From Desulfothermus okinawensis JCM 13304 (lineage in GTDB: Bacteria > Desulfobacterota > Desulfovibrionia > Desulfovibrionales > Desulfothermaceae): a stretch of DNA of 64,000 bases. This document shows, one piece after another, positions 10,951 through 20,980 of this stretch. The stretch spans positions 1 to 64,000 of the forward strand of contig BBBM01000003.1 in NCBI GenBank assembly GCA_001311565.1, read 5' to 3'. The position numbers and the translations under genes were made by a program. The notes beneath the pieces were generated by a model. The model did no database searches. It saw only the letters and a list, made by a program, of their open reading frames with translations, and was not told where the DNA came from. Positions within the stretch are counted from its first letter, which is position 1. Every line of letters begins with the position of its first letter.

Positions 10951-12208
10951 CTAACTCCTAAATGGTATAGAATCTTCCAAATACACAAGATCCCTGTATT
11001 TCTCCCTCTCTCTGATTAGATGAAATTCTTCTCCAGAAACCATAACCTCTGCTGCCCTTGGTCTGGAATTATACTGAGAAGACATGACAAATCCATAGGC
11101 ACCAGCAGAGAATACACACAAGAGCTCTCCTGCCTTGATTTCTGGAAGATCCCTGTCCTTTGCCAGAAAATCTCCACTCTCACATATTGGACCAACTACA
11201 TCATATTTTTTTAGGGCTCTGCCCCTAGGAGTAACTTCTGCTATCCTGTGGTATGATCCGTACAGGGAAGGTCTGATAAGGTCATTCATCCCAGCGTCAA
11301 CAATGAGGAAGTTTTTGTTTCCAGTCTCCTTTGTGTATATCACTTTGGTGATCAATACCCCTGCATTTCCAGCAATAACCCTTCCAGGTTCTAATATCAG
11401 GGTAAGGGGATATCCTGATAGGGCACGGGATAGGGCCTCCCCAAATTCCTTTGGATGGGGTGGATCTTCCTCTTTATACTGAATTCCAAGACCACCTCCA
11501 AGGTCTAAATATTTTATGTTTATTTCAAGTTCTTTCAGTTCAGTGTAGAGCATCTTTAATTTTTCCAGTGCCTCTAAAAAAAGGAGATATTTCAGTTAGT
11601 TGTGAGCCTATATGGCAATCAATGCCAATTGGTTCAACCCCTTTTAATTCCTTTGCAGTCTTGTAGGCATATATTGCGTCGCTTATGTCAATTCCAAATT
11701 TATTTTCCCTTAGACCAGTGGAAATATAAGGGTGGGTTTTGGGGTCCACATCTGGATTTATCCTGAAACTTATCCTTGCCTTTTTATTTAAAGACAGGGC
11801 TATTTCATTGATCTTCATGAGTTCATCCATGGATTCAACATTAAACATCAGGATGTCAGCAAAAAGTGCTTCTTGTATCTCATGTTCTTGTTTCCCAACC
11901 CCTGAGAAAACAATCTTATCTGGAGCAATCTCTGCCCTAAGTGCTCTGTATAATTCCCCACCTGATACAATATCAGCTCCAGCTCCTTCTTCTTTCAATG
12001 TTTTAAGGATGTTTATATTTGAGTTACATTTTACAGAAAAGCATATAATATGTGGAATAGAATAAAAAGCTGAATCAAAGGCGTGAAAGTGCCTTTTAAA
12101 TGTCCTGGAAGAATATATATAAATGGGAGTACCATATTCTTTTACAATGTCTTCAACTAAAACTTCTTCTGCCCATAATCTATTGTCTTTAACAGTAAAG
12201 TAATGCAT
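10951..12208 (-). CDS. lysA: Diaminopimelate decarboxylase
   Basis: LysA removes CO2 from meso-diaminopimelate to give lysine, using PLP. The rebuilt protein of about 419 residues starts MHYFTVKDNRLWAEEV. The PLP lysine is in ICFSVKCNSN near residue 58, the HIGSQL motif follows near 195, and the C-terminal part has GPICESGDFLA and GAYGFVMSSQYNSRPR. The ATG at 12208 is preferred to upstream starts because AAAGGAG lies eight bases before it. One run of seven A (11576-11582) is one too long. It follows birA by 22 bases. Confidence 0.95.
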
Positions 12209-12230
12209 ATGAATGACTCCTTTTAGCAAT

Positions 12231-13215
12231 TTAAGAATTATTTCGAAGGGTAACATCCCCATACATTATTTTATGAATTTTATTTTTATTGTCCATGACC
12301 ATTAAATTTCCATTTTCATCTAAGTCAATGGCCTTTCCATATAATTTTTTTGTCTTTTAAAAATACTATTACATTTCTATGTATTGTATTGCTCATATCA
12401 ATCCATTTAGTCCTTATAGATTTAAATCCTTCTTTTAAGTATATATTGTACCAATATTCCAGATACATCAAAATATTTCCCAAAAGGTGTGCCCTTTTAA
12501 AGTTTTTTTTCCCTTCTAAATAAAGAGATGTTGCATAATCTTGAAGTTCATAAGGGATATCTTCTTGGTCTAGATTTACGTTAATCCCCACGCCTAAAAT
12601 TACATAATTAACAAATTCTATATCTCCTGAGATCTCAGCCAGTATGCCAACAACTTTTTTTGTTGTTTATCAGTATATCATTGGGCCATTTTAGCTCTGC
12701 TTTTAGATTTGTGTGGGCACCTATTGCCTTGCATATTGCAAGACCAGCAACCAGGGGCAGTTGCATAACTTCTGAAGGGGAAAGGTTTGGCCTTAAAATT
12801 ATGGAAAATGATAATGATTTTTGGGGACATGGACACTGCCTGCCCCTTCTACCCCTTCCCTTTAATTGAGATTCACATAAGATAAGGGTGCCCTCTTCTT
12901 CGCCTTGTTCTGCGAGTTTTTTTGCCTTATCCTGGGTTGATGGGAGTTCTTCAAAAAAAATAGATCTTTTTGCCAAGGCTATCTGTGGTTAAATAGGGTT
13001 TTATTAGAGGTGGGATGAGTACGTCTGGAATTGAGATGAGTTTATATCCCTTTTTAGCAGAAGACTCTATCTCAAATCCAAGCTGCTTTAAGATTTTTAT
13101 CTGGTTCCAAACCCATGTCCTGGAGATGTTTAAGTATTGGGCTAGTTCTTCTCCAGAAACAAATTCACCTGATAATAATTGATTAAGTATATGTTCCAGG
13201 GGGCTTTTTTTTCAT
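12231..13215 (-). CDS. birA: Bifunctional biotin-[acetyl-CoA carboxylase] ligase / biotin repressor
   Basis: BirA attaches biotin to carrier proteins. The rebuilt protein of about 327 residues has an N-terminal winged helix (LSGEFVSGEELAQYLNISRTWVWNQIKIL) and then the ligase core: ELPSTQDKAKKLAEQG, the biotin-binding GRGRRGR loop, LKWPNDILINNKKVVGIL and VILGVGINVN. The DNA-binding domain makes it a BirA of the repressor type, so it may regulate biotin genes elsewhere. Four A/T runs (13205-13212, 12953-12960, 12655-12661, 12345-12351) are one base too long. The start at 13215 is the best fit but has a weak ribosome site. Confidence 0.9.
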
Positions 13216-13364
13216 CTTTGAAACTTGTGTGTAAGATTTCTTTTTTTTGGTGAATATAAAGATAATTGGTTTAAATATGCAAGGAGAAATTTAATAATAA
13301 ATTATTTCTTGACTATAAAAAGTAACTCTAGATAATATATGAAAAAATTAGAATAGGAGATGTT

Positions 13365-14545
13365 ATGGAAATTCCATTTATTGACCTTAAAGTCAGTATA
13401 GGAGGATTGAAAAAAAAGATTAAGGACAACATATCCAGGGTACTTGAGCATACCAGATATGTATTGGGAGAAGAGGTGTATCAATTAGAAGAAGTCCTGG
13501 CAAGTTATGTTGGGACTAAATACTGTATATCCTGTTCTTCTGGTACAGATGCACTACTTATGAGTCTAATGGCCCTGGACATTGGGGATGGAGATGTGGT
13601 CTTTACCACTCCATTTACCTTTTTTTGCAACAGCAGAAGTAATTTCCCTTTGCGGTGCGACTCCAGTTTTTGTTGATATTGATCCAGATACCTTTAATAT
13701 TGATCCTGAAAAACTAAAGCAGGCTATTTTAGCTGTAAAAAAATAAGGACTCCACCATATATCCAATACCAAGTTTATTGGAAAAAGGCTCAAATAAATA
13801 TAAGCCAAAGGCAATTATTGCTGTTGATATATTTGGAGTATGTGCTCCTTATGATAAACTTAAAAAAAATAGCAGAGGAAAACAAACTCTTTTTAATAGA
13901 GGATGGTGCCCAATCTTTTGGGGGAGAATATAACAAAAAAAAAGGCGTGTTCTTTTGGTGATATTGGCTGTACTTCTTTTTTCCCAGCAAAGCCCCTTGG
14001 ATGCTATGGGGATGGTGGGGCCATTTTTACAGACTCAGATAATTACGCATCCATATTAAAATCCATTCGTGTCCACGGCCAGGGAAGGGATAAATACGAA
14101 AATATCAGGCTTGGCTTAAATGGGAGGTTGGATACCATCCAGGCTGCAATACTTCTGGCAAAAATGGATATTTTTGATGAGGAAATAAATAAAAGACAGG
14201 AAGTTGTAAAAAGATACAATAAGGGATTTGAGCTTCTTTCACAGATAAAACCCCAATATGTGCCCAAAGGGGTGTTGTCTGCATTTGCACAATATTGTAT
14301 TTTGGTGGAAAATAGGGATGATCTCATAGAATTTTTAAAGGGGAAAAATATACCAACAGCCATCTATTATAAAAAACCCCTTCACCTCCAGAGGGCATTT
14401 GATTTTTTTAGGATACAGGCAAGGGGATATGGAAGTAAGCGAGGGCATATCAAAGAATATAGTAGCCCTTCCAATGCATCCCTATCTTAATAGGGATGTA
14501 CAGGATTATATTATTGAGATGGTAATTGAGTTTTATAACCAATAA
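13365..14545 (+). CDS. DegT/DnrJ/EryC1/StrS family sugar aminotransferase
   Basis: This PLP enzyme family transfers amino groups to keto-sugar nucleotides. The rebuilt protein of about 393 residues starts MEIPFIDLKVSIGGLK. It has CSSGTDALLMSL for phosphate binding, FTTPFTFFATAEVI, the Asp in EDGAQSFGG and the PLP lysine in FFPAKPLGCYGDGGA. The 'FFPaKpLGCYGDGGA' form is seen in enzymes of UDP-acetamido-sugar routes such as WbpE-like proteins; the exact sugar is not decided. Breaks lie at the T run near 13620 and the A runs near 13738, 13862 and 13933, and at T 14404-14411. It ends three bases before the hyuA-like gene. Confidence 0.85.
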
Positions 14546-14547
14546 AA

Positions 14548-16259
14548 ATGGAGAATAATGTTATGTTATTTGGAATTGATGTAGGTGGTACACACACCGA
14601 TGCAGTGCTAATTGATAGGGAGGTGGGGGTTCGGGCCCATGTGAAGATTCCCACAGACCCCGAAGACCTTCTTGGTTCAATTAGACAGGCAATAGGAGAG
14701 ATACTTTCCCAGGAAAAAAAAAGTAAATATAAGGAGATTTAATTTAAGTACCACCCTATGTACTAATGCAATTGTTCAAGATCTACTGGAGCCAGTGGGT
14801 GTTATTGTGAGTGCTGGCCCAGGAATTAATCCCAGGGAGTTTAGCATTGGAAATTTTTTTTGAGGTAATACCAGGAGGATTAGACCACAGGGGAACTGAG
14901 ATATATCCCCTGGATCTATCTCAAGCAAAGGGGGTGGTTTCAAATTTACTGGACTTCGGGGTTCGGGTGTTTTCAATTGTCTCAAAGTTTTCCCCAAGAA
15001 ATCCAGTACATGAAGACAAGATTGCTGAGTTAATAAAAGAAAAGGCAGAGTTCATCACCCTTGGCCACAGTCTATCAGGACAGTTAAATTTCCCAAGGAG
15101 GATTGCCACAGCCTACTACAACAGTGCTGTATGGCCTATTTTTAATAAATTTTTAGATTCTGTTAACCAGTGTTTAGAGGAGTTTAAGTTTTCCCCTCAA
15201 ATAAACATCTTAAAGGCAGATGGGGGAACAATGCCCTATTATGCTGCTAAACGTTTTCCTGTTGAGAGTATTTTTTTCAGGACCTGCAGCAAGTGTCATG
15301 GGTATCTTTGCCCTGTGTGATATAACAGAAGATGCCATTGTCCTGGATGTAGGGGGGACGACCACAGACATTGGAGTTTTTGCTGCAGGGGACCCATTGA
15401 TTGAGCCAGAGAATGTGAGACTAAAAGGCAGACCCACCCTTGTTCGGGCAATGAAGGTAAAATCCATTGGTCTAGGCGGTGATTCTGCTGTAACTACCCA
15501 GGGTGACAGGCTGCTGGTAGGTCCCAAGAGACTTGGTCCCTGCATGGCAAAGGGAGGGGATGTGCCTGCCTTTTTAGATGCCCTGAACTGTATATGTGAG
15601 GAAGCCTATGGTGACAAGGATGCCTCTTTTAAAGGAATGCAACAAATAAAGGAGAATTTAAATTGTTCTCTTTCAGATGCCCCTATAAAGGTGGTTGAAG
15701 AAGGATGTAAGATTTTGAAAAAAAGAGGTACTTGGTTTTTTGGATGAAATAAATGAGCGTCCCATTTATACAATACACGAACTACTTGAATTTAGAAAAA
15801 TAGAACCCAGGAAGATCTATTTAATGGGTGGCCCTGCAAACATATTAAAGAAATTCATTGAAAAAGAATTTGGACTGCCAGTGGTAGTGCCTGAGTACTT
15901 TGGGGTAGCAAATGCCATTGGTGCAGCCATTGCCAGACCAACAATGCAGGCAGAACTATTTGCTGATACTGAAAAGAAGATAATGACTATCCCGGTACTT
16001 GGAATAAAAAAAAGATGTTTCCAAAAACTACAATCTTAAGATGGCCAGGGGTGATCTACAAAGACACATGCAGAAGTACATAAAAGAGAAGCTGGACTGG
16101 GATGTGGATCTATCTGAACTGGAAATTGTCTTTGAAAGCTCCATGAATATGGTTAAGGATGTATTTACAGTGGGACAGGATATCAGGGTAAAGTGTCAGG
16201 TCAAACCTGGTATATGTAAGGATTATGAAAACGTGGTGAGGTGTTTATGCAACAGGTAA
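14548..16259 (+). CDS. Hydantoinase/oxoprolinase family protein (HyuA-like)
   Basis: The protein of about 570 residues starts MENNVMLFGIDVGGTHTDA, the ATP-binding opening of the HyuA subunit of ATP-dependent hydantoinases and acetone/oxoprolinase enzymes. Further ASKHA motifs are FSGPAASVMG and VLDVGGTTTDIGVF with GGDSAV. No HyuB partner is nearby, so catalytic action on a hydantoin is doubtful. Breaks at A or T runs near 14712, 14855, 15270, 15718 and 16008 are one base too long. Its last 13 bases overlap the next gene. Substrate unknown. Confidence 0.8.
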
Positions 16260-17575
16260 AAAAATAGATTAGGGGTTGTATTTTTTTCCTGCCTTTGATT
16301 GGGCAATTTCACCAACACATCCAGAAAGACAGGAAAGACTACTATATACAATGGATCAATTAAAAGAAGAAGGGGTATTTGATATCCCTGGAATCAGGGA
16401 ATATAAACCAGAAATAGCAACAATCAAAGATATTGAGAGGATACACTTTTGTTTTCCAGATGTTGAGAGCAATATAACAGATTCCCATCTAATCTCAGCA
16501 GGTGGCTGTATTAAAGCCGGGAAATTGGTCATGGAGAAAAAGGAAGACAGGGCCTTTGCACTGGTTAGACCCCCAGGTCATCACTCTATGAAGGTTGTTC
16601 ACGGAGGACGAGGATTTTGCAATATCAACATTGAGGCCATAATGGTTGAGTATTTGCGGGAGAAATACAATGTTAAAAAGGTTGCAATAGTAGATACAGA
16701 TTGCCACCACGGGGATGGTACCCAGGATATATACTGGCACGATCCAGATACACTTTACATATCCATACACCAGGATGGCAGGACCCTGTATCCTGGTACA
16801 GGATTTGTTGGAGAAATGGGAGGTCCAAAGGCCAGGGGTAAAAACATAAATATTCCTCTTCCACCTAACACAAGTGATGAGGGTTTTTTTGTATGCCATG
16901 GAAAACGTGGTAATCCCCATCCTAAAGGACTTTGATCCAGATATAGTGGTAAACTCTGCTGGACAGGACAATCATTTTACTGATCCAATAACCAACATGA
17001 ATTTTTCTGCCCAGGGATATGCAAAACTAAGCGAGATGTTAAAACCAGACCTGGTGGTGTTAGAAGGTGGGTATTCAATTCAGGGTGCCCTACCCTATGT
17101 GAATTTGGGAATTGTCCTGGCCCTGGCTGGGCTGGATTATTCCCATGTAAAAGAGCCAGACTACGATCCAAAGAAATTTGAAATGGATAAGAGGACAATG
17201 GACTACATAAAAAGGATATGTGCAAACTCTTATAAAAACTATTTTTCCTCCCCTTCAACAGATATATCCCTGGAGAAGGATGGGAACTGGATAGTTAGAA
17301 ATAAAGAGATATTCTATGATACTTCCTATATAGTTGAAAGACAGAGGGAATATGTACTAGATTGTGACAATTGCAGGGGGGTCTTAAAAATTGAGTCTAG
17401 CTCTACCAGGGTTAAAAATTGTCTGGCAATAGAAGCTCCAAGGGGTTGCTGTGAAAAATGTCTTAATATAGCCTATATGGAATATGAAAAGGCCAGAGAA
17501 AAAGGTTATTCCCATATTCAATTTATTGATAGAATAAATAAAAAAAGTACTGAGATAAAAGGTTTAAGGGTATGA
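16247..17575 (+). CDS. Histone deacetylase/acetoin utilisation family protein with Cys-rich tail
   Basis: This zinc amidohydrolase of the arginase/deacetylase fold has about 440 residues. Family motifs are SPTHPERQER near the start, RPPGHHSM (active His pair), DTDCHHGDGTQ (metal ligands) and NSAGQDNH plus LEGGYS. After about residue 330 there is an extra C-terminal part with CDNC and CCEKC pairs that could bind a metal. Family members remove acetyl groups from proteins or polyamines; the substrate here is unknown. The ATG at 16247 lies inside the end of the hyuA-like gene. Two early runs (A near 16258, T near 16281) and T 16885-16891 are one base too long. Confidence 0.82.
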
Positions 17576-19022
17576 TATCAGAAAAAGAAAGGGAATATCT
17601 GGTAGCTGTGGTTAACTCTATCCCAAGGGAGCTTGTTGTTATATCTCCTGAACTAAGAATAGTTGCTGCAAATGATTTTGCCAAGGATATATATGGGAAA
17701 GATATAGTTGGTAAAAAGTGCTATGAGGTCTATTATGGAATTGATACACCATGTTCCAAGTGTAAAATTATTCAGCTTCTAGATGGAGAAGAAAAAAAAA
17801 GAACCAAAGTATAGGATCAGGAATTTTTATCTGGAAGAAGAAGTTACTTTATTTTCCTTAGTTGGTACAGATTGTGATCCTTGTATGGTAAAACTGGATT
17901 TTGATTTAGCGCAGATAGGAAATCTTGAGAAGAAGTTATATCTTTCAAATACATTTTTGCACAATTTAATATTAAGTGCAGTTGATGCTGTTATTGCTGC
18001 TGATACAATGGGACGGATATTTATTTTTAATGATGCTGCCTCAAAGATATTGGGATACAAAAGGAATGAGGCAATTAACACAGTTGATATTAGGGATTTG
18101 TATCCTGGTGATGGTGCAAGAGAGGTTATGAAGAAACTTCGCAGTAAGGAACATGGTGGTCCTGGCAAATTGAAATCATATAGGGTTGAGTTAGTTGCTA
18201 AAAACAGAGAACTCATTCCAGTTGAGCTAAATGCATCTATTATTTATGAAAATGGGGTGGAGGTTGCTACTATTGGATTTTTTAGGGATTTGAGGGAAAC
18301 CTTAAAGATGGAGAGGGAGTTAGAAGAGACCAGGATGCAACTATACCAGTCTTCAAAAATGGCAGCTATTGGCAATTTGGCAGCTGGAGTTGCACATCAA
18401 TTAAATAATCCTCTAAGTGGCATCATTTTATTTAGTGAACTGCTATTGGAAGAAGAATTAGATGAGCATATAAAGGAGGATCTTAGAAGGATACTTGAAA
18501 ATGCAAGGAGATGTAAAGATACAGTAAAAGAGCTTTTGGAATTTTCCCGGCATTCAGATAACAAGAGTTATTTTCTTAATATAAATAAGGCAATAGATAG
18601 AACCATATTTTTGCTAGAAAAACATCCTATATTTAAATCCATCCAAATTGTTCGGAGCTACACAGATGGTATTCCAGAAATAAAGGGAGATGTTCAACAG
18701 CTAAATCACGTTTTTATGAATATTATCTGGAATGCAGCTCAGGCAATGGAAGGTAAAGGAACCTTGACCATTAAGACCAGTTTTTTTAAGAGATAAAAAT
18801 ATCCTGAAAATTTTATTTTGTGATACTGGTCCAGGGATTCCTGAAGATATTTTACCTTATATCTTTGATCCTTTCTTCTCAACCAAAAAACAGGGAGAAG
18901 GAGTTGGGCTTGGTCTTAGTATTGCCTACAGAATTATTAAATCACATGGGGGAAGGATATCTGCATACAATAAAGAAGGTGGTGGTGCGTGTTTTGAGAT
19001 AGAGCTCCCTGTTTCACAGTAA
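17572..19022 (+). CDS. PAS-domain sensor histidine kinase
   Basis: The rebuilt kinase of about 483 residues overlaps the deacetylase-like gene by an ATGA. It has two PAS domains (residues 5-75 with a CSKCK cysteine cluster, and 125-245 around AVDAVIAADTMGRIFIFNDAA). A HisKA domain follows with the phosphorylated His in AAGVAHQLNNPLSG, and a HATPase domain with N box HVFMNIIWNAAQAM, G1 DTGPGIP and G2 GLGLS. No membrane segment is seen, so it is a soluble sensor. Two runs (A 17792-17800, T 18780-18787) are one base too long. The next gene is its likely partner. Confidence 0.88.
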
Positions 19023-19038
19023 AATAGAGGTGCATTAT

Positions 19039-20499
19039 ATGAAAATGGGATCAATTAAGATATTGGTTGTGGATGATGAAGAACATATAAGGATTGCCTT
19101 AAAGAGAATATTAAAAAGGCTTGAGGTTGAGATATATTTGGCAGAGTCTGGAGAAATTGCATTAAATATACTAAAGCATCAGCCAGTAGATCTGGTGCTT
19201 TTAGATTTAAAGATGCCTGGAATAGATGGCATGGATGTATTAAAGACCATAAAACAAGAATATTCAGATGTTATGGTAATTGTAATTACAGGTTTTGCCA
19301 CATTAGAGACAGCTGTTGAATCAATGAAGCAGGGGGCATATGACTTTATTCCCAAGCCCTTTGACAAAGATCATATCTTGCTTGTTGTTAAAAGGGCTAT
19401 TGATAATATCAAATTAAAGAGAGAAAAAGAGAGGTTAGATAGGGAGAGACAGGATGCACTTCTTGATTTGATTACAGAAAAAAAGTAGATTGAAGACAAT
19501 ATTGGAGGTGCTCCCAAATGGTGTGTTAGTTACAAATAATAATATGGAAGTGGTACTTATAAATCCCACAGTAAGAGAACATTTTGATATTGCAAATAAT
19601 ATAGAACTTGGAAAAGATATATCTTTTTATATAAAAGATTCCAAAATAATAGATTTTATTATCACAGAGGACCAGGGATCAAAGGAATTTAAAATTTCAG
19701 ATGATTTGTATCTTTTGGTAAAAAAAAATAATATCTTGACAAAGAGTGCTAAATTACTTGGACATGTAATAATTTCAGTTGATATAACTCCATTAAAAAA
19801 AATTAGATCAATTAAAATCTGAGTTTGTTGCCAGGGTATCACATGAATTAAGGGGGAGTCTTTCAACTATCCACGAGCAGATAGCTCTTGTTCTGCAGGA
19901 TTTAATAGAAGATCCAGGACTTAGCACAGATAAAAAGATATTGGAAAAGGCAAAACAGCGTACAAGAGGACTTACTGAGCTCATTGAAAAACTTTTGGAC
20001 CTATCCAGGATAGAATCTGGAAAGGTCTATGTGGACATAAAAGATGTTAATGTGGAGGAGTTTTTAAAGGAGAGGTTTGAGGATTGGAAGGATCAGACAG
20101 AGATAAAAAAAACAAAAAAATAGTATTAAACCTGGGGGTGGGGGAAGATTTTACGGTAAAGGTAGACCCTAGGGCACTGGTATAATGTTTAATAATCTGG
20201 TAAATAATGCCATCAAATATACCCCTGAGGGTGGTGAAATTTTTATTTCAACTTCTAAAAAGGGGAACATTGGGTTAATATCAGTAAAGGATACTGGAAT
20301 AGGGATACCAAAACAAGAACAAGACAAAATATTTAATAGATTTTATAGGGTAAAAGAGGACTCTACAAAGGACATACCTGGCACTGGACTTGGGCTTGCC
20401 ATGGTAAAGGGGATAGTGGATGATCTTGGGGGCGATATTCAGGTTATAAGTGAAGAGGGTATGGGAACTACCTTTGTGGTCAAAATTCCCCTTGCGTGA
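19039..20499 (+). CDS. Hybrid response regulator-histidine kinase (REC-PAS-HisKA-HATPase)
   Basis: A receiver domain (residues 1-120; acidic pair in LVVDDEEH, phospho-Asp in LVLLDLKMPG, Lys in IPKPF) is followed by a PAS-like sensor (VLPNGVLVTNNN). Then come a HisKA domain (FVARVSHELRGSLS) and a HATPase domain (NNLVNNAIKYTPEGG, DTGIGIP, GTGLGLAM). The N-terminal receiver probably accepts phosphate from the kinase before it. The ATG at 19039 is chosen because GAGGTG lies before it; a GTG at 19030 is also in frame. Breaks: A 19480-19486, A 19795-19802 and two A runs near 20105-20120 are one too long, and one base is missing near 20181. Confidence 0.86.
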
Positions 20500-20520
20500 T
20501 TTTAGCTCAACTTTATCAAA

Positions 20521-20559
20521 AGTAAAAAGAGACGCCCACCTTGGGCGTCTCTTTTTACT
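20521..20559. terminator. Bidirectional terminator between convergent genes
   Basis: Eighteen-base arms AGTAAAAAGAGACGCCCA and the exact complement flank a CCT loop. Each arm supplies a T-rich tail on its own strand, so the stem can end transcription from the kinase (+) and the response regulator (-). The minus-strand stop codon at 20558 lies at its edge. Confidence 0.92.
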
Positions 20560-20948
20560 AACCCTTTGATATTATCTCCATAACACTCTGCAGTACTTTT
20601 TCAGTGCAATCAGGACCTTTGGGCACGTAGTCTTCTGCTTCCATACCCATTATATCATATTGAGTATATGTGGTTTCTCCTATATGCTCTGCTACTGCTG
20701 TTAACATTATTATGGGGAGGTCCTTGTAGTTGGGGTCTGATTTTAACTCCTTACAAACATCTAATCCCGACTTTTTAGGCATCATAACATCTAGTATCAG
20801 TATATCAGGTGTATTTTGTTTGACCTTTTTGAGTCCCTCTTCTCCGTCATGTGCCATATCCACAGAAAAACCCTTTTTTTTCCAATTTTGATTTAAGTAT
20901 CTCACAAAAGTCTTGATCATCATCCACTAATATAATTTTTCCCCCCAT
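20558..20948 (-). CDS. Single-domain response regulator (CheY-like)
   Basis: A 129-residue receiver with no output domain. It starts MGGKIILVDDDQDF (acidic pocket); the phospho-Asp lies in ILILDVMMPKKSG, and the Thr in IIMLTA. The usual Lys before Pro in the last loop appears as VPKGPD. AAGGAG precedes the ATG at 20948. One A run at 20873-20881 (minus T strand) is one base too long near codon 25. It lies upstream, in transcription order, of nothing related: metV-metF-hdrA ends just before it. It may receive phosphate from either kinase next door. Confidence 0.86.
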
Positions 20949-20980
20949 ACTTGCTCCTTTTGTTTTAGGACATATTTTAT

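Noticed and set aside
12209-12230. Lysine riboswitch before lysA
   Set aside because: Only 22 bases separate birA and lysA, and the gap upstream of birA shows no lysine-aptamer features.
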